From: Candidatus Avipropionibacterium avicola
Lineage (GTDB): Bacteria; Actinomycetota; Actinomycetes; Propionibacteriales; Propionibacteriaceae
Reading direction: 5' to 3'
Assembly: GCA_018715445.1 (NCBI GenBank)
Contig: DVLP01000224.1
Span: 1-23,168 of the forward strand
Length of the DNA: 23,168 nucleotides
Shown in pieces: positions 6,812 to 15,679 of the stretch. Position 1 is the stretch's first letter, and every line of letters begins with the position of its first letter. Below the pieces are notes generated by a model. That model made no database searches. It saw only the letters and a list, made by a program, of their open reading frames with translations, and was not told the origin of the DNA. The translations under genes were made by a program, and so were the position numbers.

Positions 6812-9800
6812 GTGAGTGTCGTTGACGAGGACAAGGCGACCAAGTTGTCGCGGATCGCTCATCTCGGGGCCGACCTGGCCGCGCGGATCGGCGCCGGACC
6901 GGACCAGGGTGAGGAGTTCCTCGCGCACTACTTCCGTCATGTCGACGCCGAGGAGGTCGTGGCCCGTCCCGACAGTGAGTTGTTGGGGATCGTCGGCGCC
7001 CACTACACCGCGGCGCTCACCCGCCCGGACGCCACCTCACATGTTTCGGTCTTCACTCCCCGTACCGCCGAGCACGGGTGGTCGGTGCACGGGGCGACGG
7101 TGGTCCACCTGGTCACCGACGACAAGCCCTTCCTGGTCGACACCGCGGTCATGGAGATCACCCGTCAGGGGTGGAGCGTCGGCGAGATCTACCACCCGCA
7201 GTTCGTGGTGGCCCGCGATGTCTCCGGTGCCCTGCAGCGCGTGCTGCACACGGCCGAGGCCGAGGGGGACCCGGCCGCGGTGGAGGAGTCCTGGATCCAC
7301 ATCGAGATCCTGCCCGGGACCGCCTCGGGATCGCTGGCCGAGCTGGAGAGCGGACTGCACCGGGTGCTGCGCGACGTCGACGAGGTCGTCGCCGACTGGG
7401 ACAAGATGCGCCGACGGGCGACCGAGCTGGCCGAGACCCTCGACGGTGAGGACCGGGTCTTCCTGTCCTGGTTGGCCGAGGACAACTTCACCTTCCTCGG
7501 CTACCGGCACTACCTGGTCAACGACACCGCCACCGGCTACCAGCCCGATCCCGGCACCGGCCTGGGGATCCTGCGCTCGGACTCCGATCCCGAGGACTCC
7601 TTCCAGGCCTGGGATCCCGAGGCCACCCTCGCCCAGCGCCTGGTGGTGACCGAGGACAACTTCCGCTCCACGGTGCATCGCGACGCCTATGTCGACCACG
7701 TCGCCGTACGGACCTTCGACGAGCAGGGACGACTCACCGGGGAGCACCGCATCCTGGGCCTGTTCGGCGCGAGCGCCTACAACGAGTCGGTGTTCCGCCT
7801 GCCCCTGCTGCGGGTGAAGGCCCAACAGGTGCTGGCCGCCTCGGGCTACAGCCGGGCCAGCCACGGTGACCAGACCCTGCGGCTCGCGCTGGATGCCTTC
7901 CCTCGCGACGAACTCTTCCAGACCGAGGTCGACGAACTGGTCGAGACCGTGGAGCGGATCGCCCGGCTCAACGATCGACGCCAGGTCCGCCTGCTCGCCC
8001 GCCGCGACAGCTTCGGCCGGTTCTGGTCTTGCTTGGTCTTCCTGCCCCGCGACCGTTACACCACCGAGGTCCGCTCCCGGATCCAGACCGTCCTCGCCGA
8101 GCTCGCCGGTGGCCAGCACCCCGACGGGGCACCGACCGCCGACTGGACCGTCCAGGTCGGGGAGTCGGTGCTGGCTCGGTTGCACGTGGTGGTGCGGGCT
8201 CCCCGGGGACGGGAGGTGCCCGGTCTGGACGTCGCGGCTGCGGAGGAGGCGATCACCCGGGCGACCCGGACCTGGACCGACGACTTCGCCGACGAGCTCG
8301 CCCGCCGCGAGGCCGACACCGGCTTCATCCGGCTGGCCGCGTCGCTGCCGGAGGGCTACAAGGAGGACTTCTCCGCCCACCAGGCCTTGCTGGATCTGTC
8401 GGCACTGGCCGACACACCGGCCTCCGAACCCGGCCGTCCCGCGACGATCCGGCTCGCCCTGTACGCCCCCGAGGTCGAGCGTGACCAGGCCGACCTGCGC
8501 CTGAAGGTGTTCTGCCGCGATGCGACACTGTCGCTCTCGCAGGTGTTGCCCCATCTGAGCGCCCTCGGCGTCGACGTGATCGACGAGCGTCCCTACGACC
8601 TGACCGAGTCGTGGGGGCAGTGCCACATCTACGACTTCGGGCTGCGCGTCCCGGCAGGCCGTGACACGGTGGCCACCGACTGGACGCCGGCAGCCCGCGA
8701 GCGCTTCATGGACGCATTCCAAGCCTCCTGGACCGGTGCCGCCGAGCCGGACGAGTTCCAGGCGCTGGTGACCGCAGCGGCGATGGCGTGGGAGCAGGCT
8801 GCGGTGTTGCGGGCCTTCGGCCGTTACCTGCGTCAGGTGCGTCTGCCGTACAGCCAGACCTACATCGCCAGCGCCCTGCGGGCCAATCCCGACCTGGCGG
8901 CCCGTCTGGTCGAGCTCTTCGAGGTCACCTTCGACCCGTCCAGGGGCCTCGACGCCGCCGAACGGGACAGCCGTTCCGACGGGCTTGCGGACGAGTTGGT
9001 CGCCCTGCTGCGGGACGTGGCCAGCCTTGACCACGACCGGATCATCCGCACCTACCTGAGGGTCATCCGGGCCGTCGTCCGGACCAACGCCTACCTGTCC
9101 GGCCACCAGGCCTGGTCGTTCAAGCTGCTCCCGCAGCGCATCTCGGGGATCCCCGAACCGCGACCGGCGTACGAGATCTTCGTCTACTCGCCACGGGTCG
9201 AGGGTGTCCACCTGCGCTTCGGCGCGGTCGCCCGCGGTGGGCTGCGGTGGTCGGACCGTTCGGAGGACTACCGCACCGAGGTGCTGGGTCTGGTGAAGGC
9301 CCAGATGGTCAAGAACAGCGTGATCGTGCCCACCGGCGCCAAGGGCGGCTTCGTGGCCAAGTCCCTGCCGGACCCGTCCGACCGCGAGGCCTGGATGGCC
9401 GAGGGCATCGCCTGCTACCGGATCTTCATCAGCTCGCTGCTGGAGATCACCGACACCATGGTCGACGGTCAGGCCGTCGGCCCGGCCGGGGTGATCCGGC
9501 TCGACGGTGACGACCCGTACCTGGTGGTCGCCGCCGACAAGGGGACGGCGAGCTTCTCCGACATCGCCAACGAACTCGCGATCGAGCGCGACTTCTGGAT
9601 GGGCGACGCCTTCGCCTCCGGCGGCTCGGCCGGCTACGACCACAAGGGCATGGGCATCACCGCCCGAGGTGCGTGGGTGTCGGTGCAGCGCCACTTCCGC
9701 GAGCTCGGGATCGACTGCCAGCAACAGGACTTCACCGCCGTCGGCATCGGCGACATGTCCGGCGACGTCTTCGGCAACGGGATGCTGCGCAGCCGCCACA

Positions 9801-11611
9801 CCCGGCTGGTGGCTGCCTTCGACCACCGCCACATCTTCATCGACCCTGATCCCGACGCGGCCACCGGTTTTGCCGAGCGGCAGCGCCTGTTCGACCTGCC
9901 CCGTTCCAGTTGGGCCGACTACGACACCACGCTGATCAGCGAAGGGGGCGGCGTCTTCGACCGGCGGGTCAAGTCGATCCCGGTCACCGCGCAGATCCGC
10001 GAGGCCCTCGGCATCGACGACGAGGTCAGCGAGCTGGCCCCGGCAGAACTGATCCGGGCCGTGCTGACCGCGCCGGTCGACCTGCTGTGGAACGGTGGCA
10101 TCGGGACCTACGTCAAGGCCCGCACCGAGTCCGACAGCCAGGTGGGCGACCGCAGCAACGACCCGGTTCGGGTGGACGGGGCCGACCTGCGGGTCCGCTG
10201 TGTCGGCGAGGGTGGCAACCTCGGGTTCACCCAACGGGGACGGATCGAGTACGCCCGCGCCGGTGGCCTGATCAACACCGACTTCATCGACAACTCCGCC
10301 GGGGTGGACACCTCCGACCACGAGGTCAACATCAAGGTGCTGCTGGCACCCCAGGTCCGGGCCGGCGCCCTGGGCCTGCCCGAGCGTGACGCGTTGCTGG
10401 AGTCCATGACCGACGAGGTCGCCGAGTTGGTGCTGCAGCACAACTACGACCAGAACCTGGCTCTGGCCAATGCCGCGGCCCAGTCGGCCAGCATGGCCGG
10501 GGTCCACGAGGAGTGGATGCGCCAGCTCGAGCAGTCGGCCCACCTGAACCGGGCGCTGGAGGACCTGCCGCTGACCGAGGAGTTCGCCCAGCGGCGCGCG
10601 ACCAACGCCGGGTTGACCAGCCCTGAGTTGGCGGTGCTGCTGTCGTACACCAAGATCCGGCTGGCCGAGCAGGTGCTCGACAGTGATCTGCCCGACGACC
10701 CGTGGCTGGCCGATCGTCTGGTCCACTACTTCCCGGCACCGCTGCAGCAACGCTGGACCGAGGCGATGGGCGAGCACCCCCTGCACCGCGAGATCATCAC
10801 CACCGGGGTGGTCAGCGACTTCGTCAACCGGGCCGGCATCACCTGCCAGTACCGGATCGGCGCCGAGACCGGAGCGTCGCCGACCGATGTCATCCGTGCG
10901 CACCTGGTGGCCCGCGAGGTCGTCGGCGCCGATGAGCTCGACCGGCAGCTGGTGGAGCTGGACCACCGGATCCCGTCCCAGGCCCAGACCCGGATGCGGC
11001 TGGAGGTCCGGACCCTGGTCGAGCGCGCGACCCGGTGGTTCGCCGCGAACCTGAGCGCACCGATCGACATCGCCGCGGCCGTGGACGAGTTCGCCGAAGG
11101 GACCGCCCGCGTCATCGAGCAACTGCCGCAGTTGTTGGCCGGGGACCTCGCCGAGGCCCACATCGAGCGTCGTGACGACCTGGTGGCCCTGGGCACCCCG
11201 GCCGATCTGGCGTCCCGGATCGCCCTGCTGCCCGAGACCTTCCCCGCCCTGGTGATCTGCCGGATCGCCAAGGAGACCGGGGTCGAGGTCGACCGGGTGG
11301 CGGAGAACCTGTTCGAGGTCACCGACCTGCTCGGCCTGGACGAGGTGCTGCGCTCGATCATCCGCCTGCCGCGGGCCGACTGGTGGGACCGGATGGCCCG
11401 GGCAGCGCTGCGTGACGACCTGCATGCCGTACGAGCCACCCTGACCCGTCAGGCGCTGCTCATCGACGGCGGCCTGCCTGCCTGGCAGGGGGCCCACGCC
11501 GAGCAACTGGCCTCGGTCGGCGAACAACTCGACGACCTCGGAGGGGCCGAAGGAGCCGATCTGGCCCGGATGTCGGTGGCCCTGCGCATCGTACGGTCGT
11601 TGGTCGCATGA
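6812..11611 (+). CDS. gdh: Large NAD-specific glutamate dehydrogenase
   Basis: 1599 residues, the size of the roughly 180-kDa NAD-glutamate dehydrogenases (about 1600 residues in mycobacteria). It converts glutamate to 2-oxoglutarate and ammonia with NAD. The N-terminal ~700 residues hold the regulatory ACT-like and linker segments of this class. The catalytic core includes RFGAVARGGLRWSDR (about 803-817) and VPTGAKGGFVAKS (about 840-852) with the catalytic lysine region, then the nucleotide-binding part with GIGDMSGDVFGNGMLRS (about 979-995), FIDPDPD and NGGIGTYVK. Start GTG 6812 is supported by TAGGGT 6 bases upstream. The stop overlaps the PHP gene by 4 bp. In mycobacteria this enzyme is inhibited by unphosphorylated GarA, under control of PknG, and a PknG-like operon lies about 8 kb away here. 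The frame is intact. Confidence 0.96.
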   Translation: MSVVDEDKATKLSRIAHLGADLAARIGAGPDQGEEFLAHYFRHVDAEEVVARPDSELLGIVGAHYTAALTRPDATSHVSVFTPRTAEHGWSVHGATVVHLVTDDKPFLVDTAVMEITRQGWSVGEIYHPQFVVARDVSGALQRVLHTAEAEGDPAAVEESWIHIEILPGTASGSLAELESGLHRVLRDVDEVVADWDKMRRRATELAETLDGEDRVFLSWLAEDNFTFLGYRHYLVNDTATGYQPDPGTGLGILRSDSDPEDSFQAWDPEATLAQRLVVTEDNFRSTVHRDAYVDHVAVRTFDEQGRLTGEHRILGLFGASAYNESVFRLPLLRVKAQQVLAASGYSRASHGDQTLRLALDAFPRDELFQTEVDELVETVERIARLNDRRQVRLLARRDSFGRFWSCLVFLPRDRYTTEVRSRIQTVLAELAGGQHPDGAPTADWTVQVGESVLARLHVVVRAPRGREVPGLDVAAAEEAITRATRTWTDDFADELARREADTGFIRLAASLPEGYKEDFSAHQALLDLSALADTPASEPGRPATIRLALYAPEVERDQADLRLKVFCRDATLSLSQVLPHLSALGVDVIDERPYDLTESWGQCHIYDFGLRVPAGRDTVATDWTPAARERFMDAFQASWTGAAEPDEFQALVTAAAMAWEQAAVLRAFGRYLRQVRLPYSQTYIASALRANPDLAARLVELFEVTFDPSRGLDAAERDSRSDGLADELVALLRDVASLDHDRIIRTYLRVIRAVVRTNAYLSGHQAWSFKLLPQRISGIPEPRPAYEIFVYSPRVEGVHLRFGAVARGGLRWSDRSEDYRTEVLGLVKAQMVKNSVIVPTGAKGGFVAKSLPDPSDREAWMAEGIACYRIFISSLLEITDTMVDGQAVGPAGVIRLDGDDPYLVVAADKGTASFSDIANELAIERDFWMGDAFASGGSAGYDHKGMGITARGAWVSVQRHFRELGIDCQQQDFTAVGIGDMSGDVFGNGMLRSRHTRLVAAFDHRHIFIDPDPDAATGFAERQRLFDLPRSSWADYDTTLISEGGGVFDRRVKSIPVTAQIREALGIDDEVSELAPAELIRAVLTAPVDLLWNGGIGTYVKARTESDSQVGDRSNDPVRVDGADLRVRCVGEGGNLGFTQRGRIEYARAGGLINTDFIDNSAGVDTSDHEVNIKVLLAPQVRAGALGLPERDALLESMTDEVAELVLQHNYDQNLALANAAAQSASMAGVHEEWMRQLEQSAHLNRALEDLPLTEEFAQRRATNAGLTSPELAVLLSYTKIRLAEQVLDSDLPDDPWLADRLVHYFPAPLQQRWTEAMGEHPLHREIITTGVVSDFVNRAGITCQYRIGAETGASPTDVIRAHLVAREVVGADELDRQLVELDHRIPSQAQTRMRLEVRTLVERATRWFAANLSAPIDIAAAVDEFAEGTARVIEQLPQLLAGDLAEAHIERRDDLVALGTPADLASRIALLPETFPALVICRIAKETGVEVDRVAENLFEVTDLLGLDEVLRSIIRLPRADWWDRMARAALRDDLHAVRATLTRQALLIDGGLPAWQGAHAEQLASVGEQLDDLGGAEGADLARMSVALRIVRSLVA

Positions 11612-12438
11612 AGATCGACCTGCACACCCACTCCGTGGTGAGTGACGGCACGGACAGCCCCGAGGACCTGATCCGTACTGCCGTCCGAGCCGGGCTGGAC
11701 GTCGTGGCGCTGACCGACCACGACACCGGTGACGGCTTGGACCGGGCTGCCCGGACCGCCGACGAGGTGGGCATCGGGTTCCTGGCCGGGATGGAGATGT
11801 CGACCGCTCACGAGGGCCACAGCGTGCACCTGCTCGCCTACGGCGCCGACCTGGACCATCCGGACCTGGCCGGGGAACTGGTCCGGGTGCGTGAGGGTCG
11901 CAGTGGGCGTCTGCGACCGGTGCTGGCGAAGCTGGCCGAGCTGGGGGCGCCGGTGAGCGAGGCGGAGGTGCAGGCCCAGGTGGGCGGCAGCCCGTCGGTG
12001 GGCCGGCCCCACATTGCCGATGCGTTGGTCGCGGCCGGGCACGTGGCCGATCGACGCGAGGCCTTCGACCGGTTCCTGGCCGACGGGGGACCGGCCCATG
12101 TGCCGCGGTATGCGACCGGACTGTTCGAAGCGGTCGAGTTGGTGGCCCGGGCTGGCGGGGTCAGCGTGCTGGCCCACCCGTGGGGACGCCACACCCGCCA
12201 GGTGCTCGACCTGGAGGTGTTCTCCCGCCTGGCGGAGGCCGGGCTGGCCGGCCTCGAGGTCGACCACCAGGACCATCCGATCGAGCTGCGCCGCGAGCTG
12301 CGCCGGATCGCGCGTCGACTGGACCTGCTGCCCACCGGCTCGAGTGACTACCACGGCACCGGCAAGCGTGACCACGACCTGGGGTGCAACACCACCGACC
12401 CGCAGGTGTACCGGGAGATCGTCGCGCGGATCGGCTGA
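11608..12438 (+). CDS. PHP-domain metal-dependent phosphoesterase (RNase AM/TrpH-like)
   Basis: 276 residues, starting at ATG 11608 in a 4-bp ATGA overlap with the glutamate dehydrogenase stop, so probably translated by coupling. Metal ligands of the PHP fold are visible: DLHTHS (His6, His8), SDG (Asp13), TDHD (His38), GMEMS (Glu63), HLLAYG (His74), GRPHIA (His135), AHPWG (His190) and SSDYHG (Asp247, His249). Length and order fit the YciV/TrpH group, whose studied members hydrolyse 3',5'-bisphosphonucleotides and trim 5' ends of short RNAs. A functional tie to glutamate metabolism is not evident. It is convergent with the helicase gene. Confidence 0.9.
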   Translation: MKIDLHTHSVVSDGTDSPEDLIRTAVRAGLDVVALTDHDTGDGLDRAARTADEVGIGFLAGMEMSTAHEGHSVHLLAYGADLDHPDLAGELVRVREGRSGRLRPVLAKLAELGAPVSEAEVQAQVGGSPSVGRPHIADALVAAGHVADRREAFDRFLADGGPAHVPRYATGLFEAVELVARAGGVSVLAHPWGRHTRQVLDLEVFSRLAEAGLAGLEVDHQDHPIELRRELRRIARRLDLLPTGSSDYHGTGKRDHDLGCNTTDPQVYREIVARIG

Positions 12439-12448
12439 CCCGCGTGAC

Positions 12449-12470
12449 GCTCGGTGTCAGGAGTCCGAGC
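12449..12470. terminator. Weak hairpin between convergent genes
   Basis: GCTCGG and CCGAGC form a 6-bp stem around a 10-base loop that spans the helicase stop codon. No T-tract follows on either strand, so a terminator role is only suggested by the location. Confidence 0.25.
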
Positions 12471-13974
12471 CGGCCTTGCTGGCGGCCGGGGCCTGGTCGG
12501 ACGAGCCGGAGGAACGACGACGACGGCGACGACGACGCCGCTGACCCTCGCCCGTGGCCTCGGGGCCGGCGTTGGCGGTCTCGGTCTTCTCCACCACGAC
12601 GCCGTCACGGGTACGGCGGCGCTGGCGGTCGCGCGGGGGACGGGACTCGCGACGCGGACGCTCCCGGCCACCACGGTCGTCGGAGCGCTGCTGGGGCTGG
12701 GCCTCGACCAGGCGACCCTTGGCGTCCTTGGCGATGCCGAGGTCGTGGTACAGGTGCTCCGAGGTGGAGTACGTCTCCTGGGGATCGGCGAACGGCAGCC
12801 CGAGCGCCTTGTTGATCACCTTCCACCGGGTGGTGTCGGCCCAGTCGACGAAGGTGATCGCCACTCCGGAGGCACCCGCCCGCCCGGTGCGGCCGATGCG
12901 GTGGACGTAGGTCTTGTCGTCCTCGGGGCACTCGTGGTTGATCACGTGGGTGACGCCGCTGACGTCGATGCCACGGGCGGCGACGTCGGTGGCGACCAGG
13001 ACGTCGACGCTGCCCTCACGGAAGCGCTTCAGCGCCTTCTCCCGGGCGGCCTGGTTGAGGTCACCGTGGATCGGGGCGGCGGCGAAGCCACGCTCGGCCA
13101 GGTCGTCGGCCAGGCGCTGCGCGGCACGCTTGGTCCGACAGAAGATCATGGCGCGGTCGCGACCCTCGGCCTGCAGGATGCGGGCAACGACCTCGGGCTT
13201 GTCGAGGTCGTGGGCCTGGTAGACGAACTGGGCCGTCGCCGGGACGGTCTGCTCCTCACCGGAGGACTCTGCGCGGATGTTGACCGGATGGCGCAGGTGG
13301 CGCCGGGCCAGCGACACGATGGCCGACGGCATGGTCGCGGAGAAGAGCATGGTCTGGCGCAGCTCGGGGGTCTTGGCCAGGATGCGCTCGACATCGGGCA
13401 GGAAGCCTAGGTCGAGCATCTCGTCGGCCTCGTCGAGCACGACCACCTTGATGTGGCTCAGGTCGAGCGCGCCACGGTCGGCCAGGTCGAGCAGGCGGCC
13501 CGGGGTGCCGACCACGATCTCCACACCGGTGGCCAGGGCGTCCAGCTGCGGCTCGTAGCCGACGCCGCCGTACACGCTGACCAGCCGGGCCTTGCGCTTG
13601 GTCGAGGCGGTGATCAGGTCGTTGCTGACCTGGCTGGCGAGCTCGCGGGTCGGTGCGACGACCAGGGCCTGCGGTTTGCCGGGGGCGGCCTGGACCTCGT
13701 AGTCACGGTCGGCCGGGACCACGATGCGCTGCAGCAGGGTGATGCCGAAGGCCAGGGTCTTGCCGGTGCCGGTGCGGGCCTGGCCGATCATGTCGGTGCC
13801 GGTGATGGCGATCGGGATGGCCATCGCCTGGATGGGGAACGGGTGGGTGATGCCGACGGCGCCCAGGGCGTCCACGATGTCGGGCATCACGCCGAGATCG
13901 GCGAAGGTCTGCGGGAGGGGGGTGGACTCGGTGTCGGTCGAGCCGCTGTCCGGGCTCGTTGCTTCGTGGCTCAG
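12457..13974 (-). CDS. rhlE: DEAD-box RNA helicase (RhlE-like), probable CTG start
   Basis: 505 residues from CTG 13974. All helicase motifs are present: Q-motif Phe24 and Gln49 (HPFPIQ), ARTGTGKT, PTRELASQ, TPGR, DEAD, SAT, IFCRTKRAAQRL, ATDVAARGIDV and HRIGRTGRAG. A basic low-complexity tail follows, ending with nine consecutive arginines and a Ser-rich stretch, likely for RNA binding. Such ATP-dependent helicases remodel RNA and help at low temperature. GTG 13890 or the following ATG would delete the Q-motif phenylalanine, which sits exactly 25 residues before the glutamine as in relatives. Between the upstream in-frame TGA (13989) and Phe24 no ATG, GTG or TTG exists, whereas CTG 13974 has GAGG at 13985-13982, 7 bases away. 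The gene is divergent from the ferritin-fold gene. Confidence 0.93.
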   Translation of the reverse strand: MSHEATSPDSGSTDTESTPLPQTFADLGVMPDIVDALGAVGITHPFPIQAMAIPIAITGTDMIGQARTGTGKTLAFGITLLQRIVVPADRDYEVQAAPGKPQALVVAPTRELASQVSNDLITASTKRKARLVSVYGGVGYEPQLDALATGVEIVVGTPGRLLDLADRGALDLSHIKVVVLDEADEMLDLGFLPDVERILAKTPELRQTMLFSATMPSAIVSLARRHLRHPVNIRAESSGEEQTVPATAQFVYQAHDLDKPEVVARILQAEGRDRAMIFCRTKRAAQRLADDLAERGFAAAPIHGDLNQAAREKALKRFREGSVDVLVATDVAARGIDVSGVTHVINHECPEDDKTYVHRIGRTGRAGASGVAITFVDWADTTRWKVINKALGLPFADPQETYSTSEHLYHDLGIAKDAKGRLVEAQPQQRSDDRGGRERPRRESRPPRDRQRRRTRDGVVVEKTETANAGPEATGEGQRRRRRRRRRSSGSSDQAPAASKAGSDS

Positions 13975-13981
13975 GATTCTG

Positions 13982-13985
13982 CCTC
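13982..13985 (-). promoter_or_regulatory. Ribosome binding site deciding the helicase start
   Basis: GAGG (in GAAGAGG) lies 7 bases before CTG 13974 and 4 bases before ATC 13977. This favours CTG as initiator over the rarer ATC. Confidence 0.5.
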
Positions 13986-14102
13986 TTCATGTGCCGGGCG
14001 CTCTGTGGGCCCGGGTGCGGGACGTCTGCTCCCAGCGGCCGCCGCACGACCACGGGGTCGGGCGCCGCGCGTCGGAACAGGACGCGTACTGCGTACCCCC
14101 CG

Positions 14103-14108
14103 AGTCTA
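14103..14108 (-). promoter_or_regulatory. Possible -10 box for the helicase gene
   Basis: TAGACT on the minus strand fits TANNNT. It would give a 5' leader of about 120 bases, not unusual for a DEAD-box helicase gene. No firm -35 was found. Confidence 0.3.
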
Positions 14109-14144
14109 GCGGGTCGGTGAGCGATCCACGGGACCCGGTCGGTC

Positions 14145-14150
14145 TAGGGT
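14145..14150 (+). promoter_or_regulatory. -10 box for leaderless ferritin-fold gene
   Basis: TAGGGT, 6 bases, then ATG 14157: the same layout as at 6800. No Shine-Dalgarno sequence is seen before the ATG. Confidence 0.6.
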
Positions 14151-14156
14151 GGCTCC

Positions 14157-14834
14157 ATGACCAGTCCTGATGCCGCATCGTCGCCCGGGAAGGCGCCCGC
14201 ACTCACCCGATTCGTGGGCCTGCTCGCCGTTGCGGAGATGGCTGCGGTCGAGCAGATCGGCCGGGCCGCCGGCCATGCCCCGGACTTCGCCACCCGCCGC
14301 GTCCTGATGGACCTGGTCGCCGAACGGGCGGCGCGCTATCGCGCCCTGGTCGACATCATCACCGATGCCGGTGCCGACCCGGCCGAGGTGATGCAGGGCC
14401 AGCAGGAACCGCTGGTCGCCTTCCACGACCACACCGAGGCCTCGACCTGGGGTGAGCACCTGGTGAAGTTGACCGCCGGGGTGGCGATCTCGCACGATCT
14501 GGGCGTGGAGGCCGAACCCCGGGCCACGGGGGCGATCGCCGAGGTGTTGACCGTCGCCGAGGACGACTCCACCCAGAGCTACCTGAGCGATGCGCTGCAG
14601 CAGTTGCTGTCGCGGGACCCGTCCCAGGTGGGCCGGCTGTCGCTGTGGGCCCGACGGCTCTCGGCCGAGGCCCTCACCCGGGCCCAGACCGTGGTGGCCG
14701 AGGATGAGGCCATGGCCGAGTTCCTCGCTCCGCGAGGCGAGCACGGACCCGATCTGGCAGCACTGACGGCGGTCTTCAGCCGGATGTTGCAGCAGCACAA
14801 CCAGCGGATGGCCGATCTGGGGCTGAAGTTGTGA
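14157..14834 (+). CDS. Ferritin-fold protein, MiaE-like (actinobacterial)
   Basis: 225 residues, nearly all helical. The segments RFVGLLAVAEMAAVEQIGRA, DLVAERAARYRALVD and LSLWARRLSAEALTRAQTV resemble the actinobacterial ferritin-like family related to the tRNA hydroxylase MiaE, which lies beside rhlE in mycobacteria, as here. True diiron members need Glu-x-x-His pairs. At the expected places I read ERAARY and EDDSTQ, without histidine, so metal binding is doubtful. The start is supported by TAGGGT 6 bases upstream. The gene overlaps the next by 4 bp (GTGA). Biochemical role is unknown; the family name does not prove tRNA modification. Confidence 0.8.
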   Translation: MTSPDAASSPGKAPALTRFVGLLAVAEMAAVEQIGRAAGHAPDFATRRVLMDLVAERAARYRALVDIITDAGADPAEVMQGQQEPLVAFHDHTEASTWGEHLVKLTAGVAISHDLGVEAEPRATGAIAEVLTVAEDDSTQSYLSDALQQLLSRDPSQVGRLSLWARRLSAEALTRAQTVVAEDEAMAEFLAPRGEHGPDLAALTAVFSRMLQQHNQRMADLGLKL

Positions 14835-15658
14835 GCCGGCCCCGGCGGCTCAGCCATGAACTGTTGCCGGTGCCCGGCGGCCGGGTCGGGCTGTGGACCA
14901 AGGGATCAGGGCCCGATGTGGTCGTGGTGCACGGCAGCGGACTGGCGGCCCGCGACTATCGCCTGCTGTTGCAGGCCCTCTGCCAGGACTTCACCGTCCA
15001 CCTGTACGACCGGCGTGGCCGGGGCGGCTCCAGCGACAACGGGATCTCCTACTCGGTCCGTACGGAGGTGTCCGACCTGGCCGCGGTGATGGCGGCGACC
15101 GGCTCGCGTCGGGTGTTCGGACACGCGTACGGCGGCTTCGTGGCCCTGCAGGCGGCCCGTGAGCACGACTGGGACCGGGTCGTCACGTATGACGCCGCGG
15201 TCTCGATCGACCGGGACACCCCGGACTGGTGGGTGGGCGACTTCGAGGAAGCCGTTGCGGCCGGCGACCACGGCCGGGCCGCCGCCCTGCTGGTGAAGGG
15301 CCTGGACCTGGTGCCGGTGGTGAGCCGGATCCCCCTGTCGCTGGGGACGCCCATCGGGCGGATCTATGCGGCCAGTCCCTTCGGCAAGGACTGGAACAGC
15401 CGGGCCGGAGCGACCCTGGCCGAGGTGGGGGAGGTGCTGAGCCACGACGGGCCGGCCACCGACTACGCCGGCATCACCGCGCGGACCACGCTGTGCGTGG
15501 GCGGTGCCTCGGCACCGTGGTTCCGACGCAGCGCCGAGGCCATCCTGCCGGTGTTGCCGGACGGACGGATGGTGGCGGTGCTCAGCGGTTTGGGCCACGA
15601 TGCCGCCCAACGGGCACCGAAACGGCTGGTGCGTGAGTTGGTCGACGCCCTGACCTGA
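14831..15658 (+). CDS. Alpha/beta hydrolase-fold protein lacking the nucleophile serine
   Basis: 275 residues starting at GTG 14831, in a 4-bp overlap with the ferritin-fold gene, so likely co-translated. The fold is clear: VVVHGSGLAARDY (oxyanion loop, 31-43), YDRRGRGGSS (59-68), then the elbow GHAYGG with Ala99 (codon GCG, 15125-15127) where active hydrolases have serine, and a C-terminal LSGLGHDA with the usual histidine. I see no clear catalytic acid. It is probably a pseudoenzyme or binding protein, unless another residue serves as nucleophile. One base change (TCG to GCG) would explain the loss. The frame is intact, so it is not a decayed gene. Confidence 0.88.
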   Translation: MSRPRRLSHELLPVPGGRVGLWTKGSGPDVVVVHGSGLAARDYRLLLQALCQDFTVHLYDRRGRGGSSDNGISYSVRTEVSDLAAVMAATGSRRVFGHAYGGFVALQAAREHDWDRVVTYDAAVSIDRDTPDWWVGDFEEAVAAGDHGRAAALLVKGLDLVPVVSRIPLSLGTPIGRIYAASPFGKDWNSRAGATLAEVGEVLSHDGPATDYAGITARTTLCVGGASAPWFRRSAEAILPVLPDGRMVAVLSGLGHDAAQRAPKRLVRELVDALT

Positions 15659-15671
15659 GCCCTGAGGGGCG
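15659..15671. terminator. Small hairpin between convergent stop codons
   Basis: GCCCCTGAGGGGC forms a 5-bp stem with a TGA loop in the 21-bp gap between the alpha/beta hydrolase and DUF3107 stops. It lacks a T-tract; as a symmetric stem it could act in both directions. Confidence 0.35.
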
Positions 15672-15679
15672 CGCTCGAC

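Noticed and set aside
7037..11527. Nearly 1500-codon minus-strand open frame opposite the glutamate dehydrogenase
   Set aside because: A long antisense frame is expected in very GC-rich DNA. Its composition (Gly/Val/Gln/His/Asp-rich) is low-complexity, and it has no recognisable domain.
12511..12541. Run of CGA/CGG triplets as a microsatellite or regulatory element
   Set aside because: It encodes the poly-arginine tail of the DEAD-box helicase, common in actinobacterial homologues.
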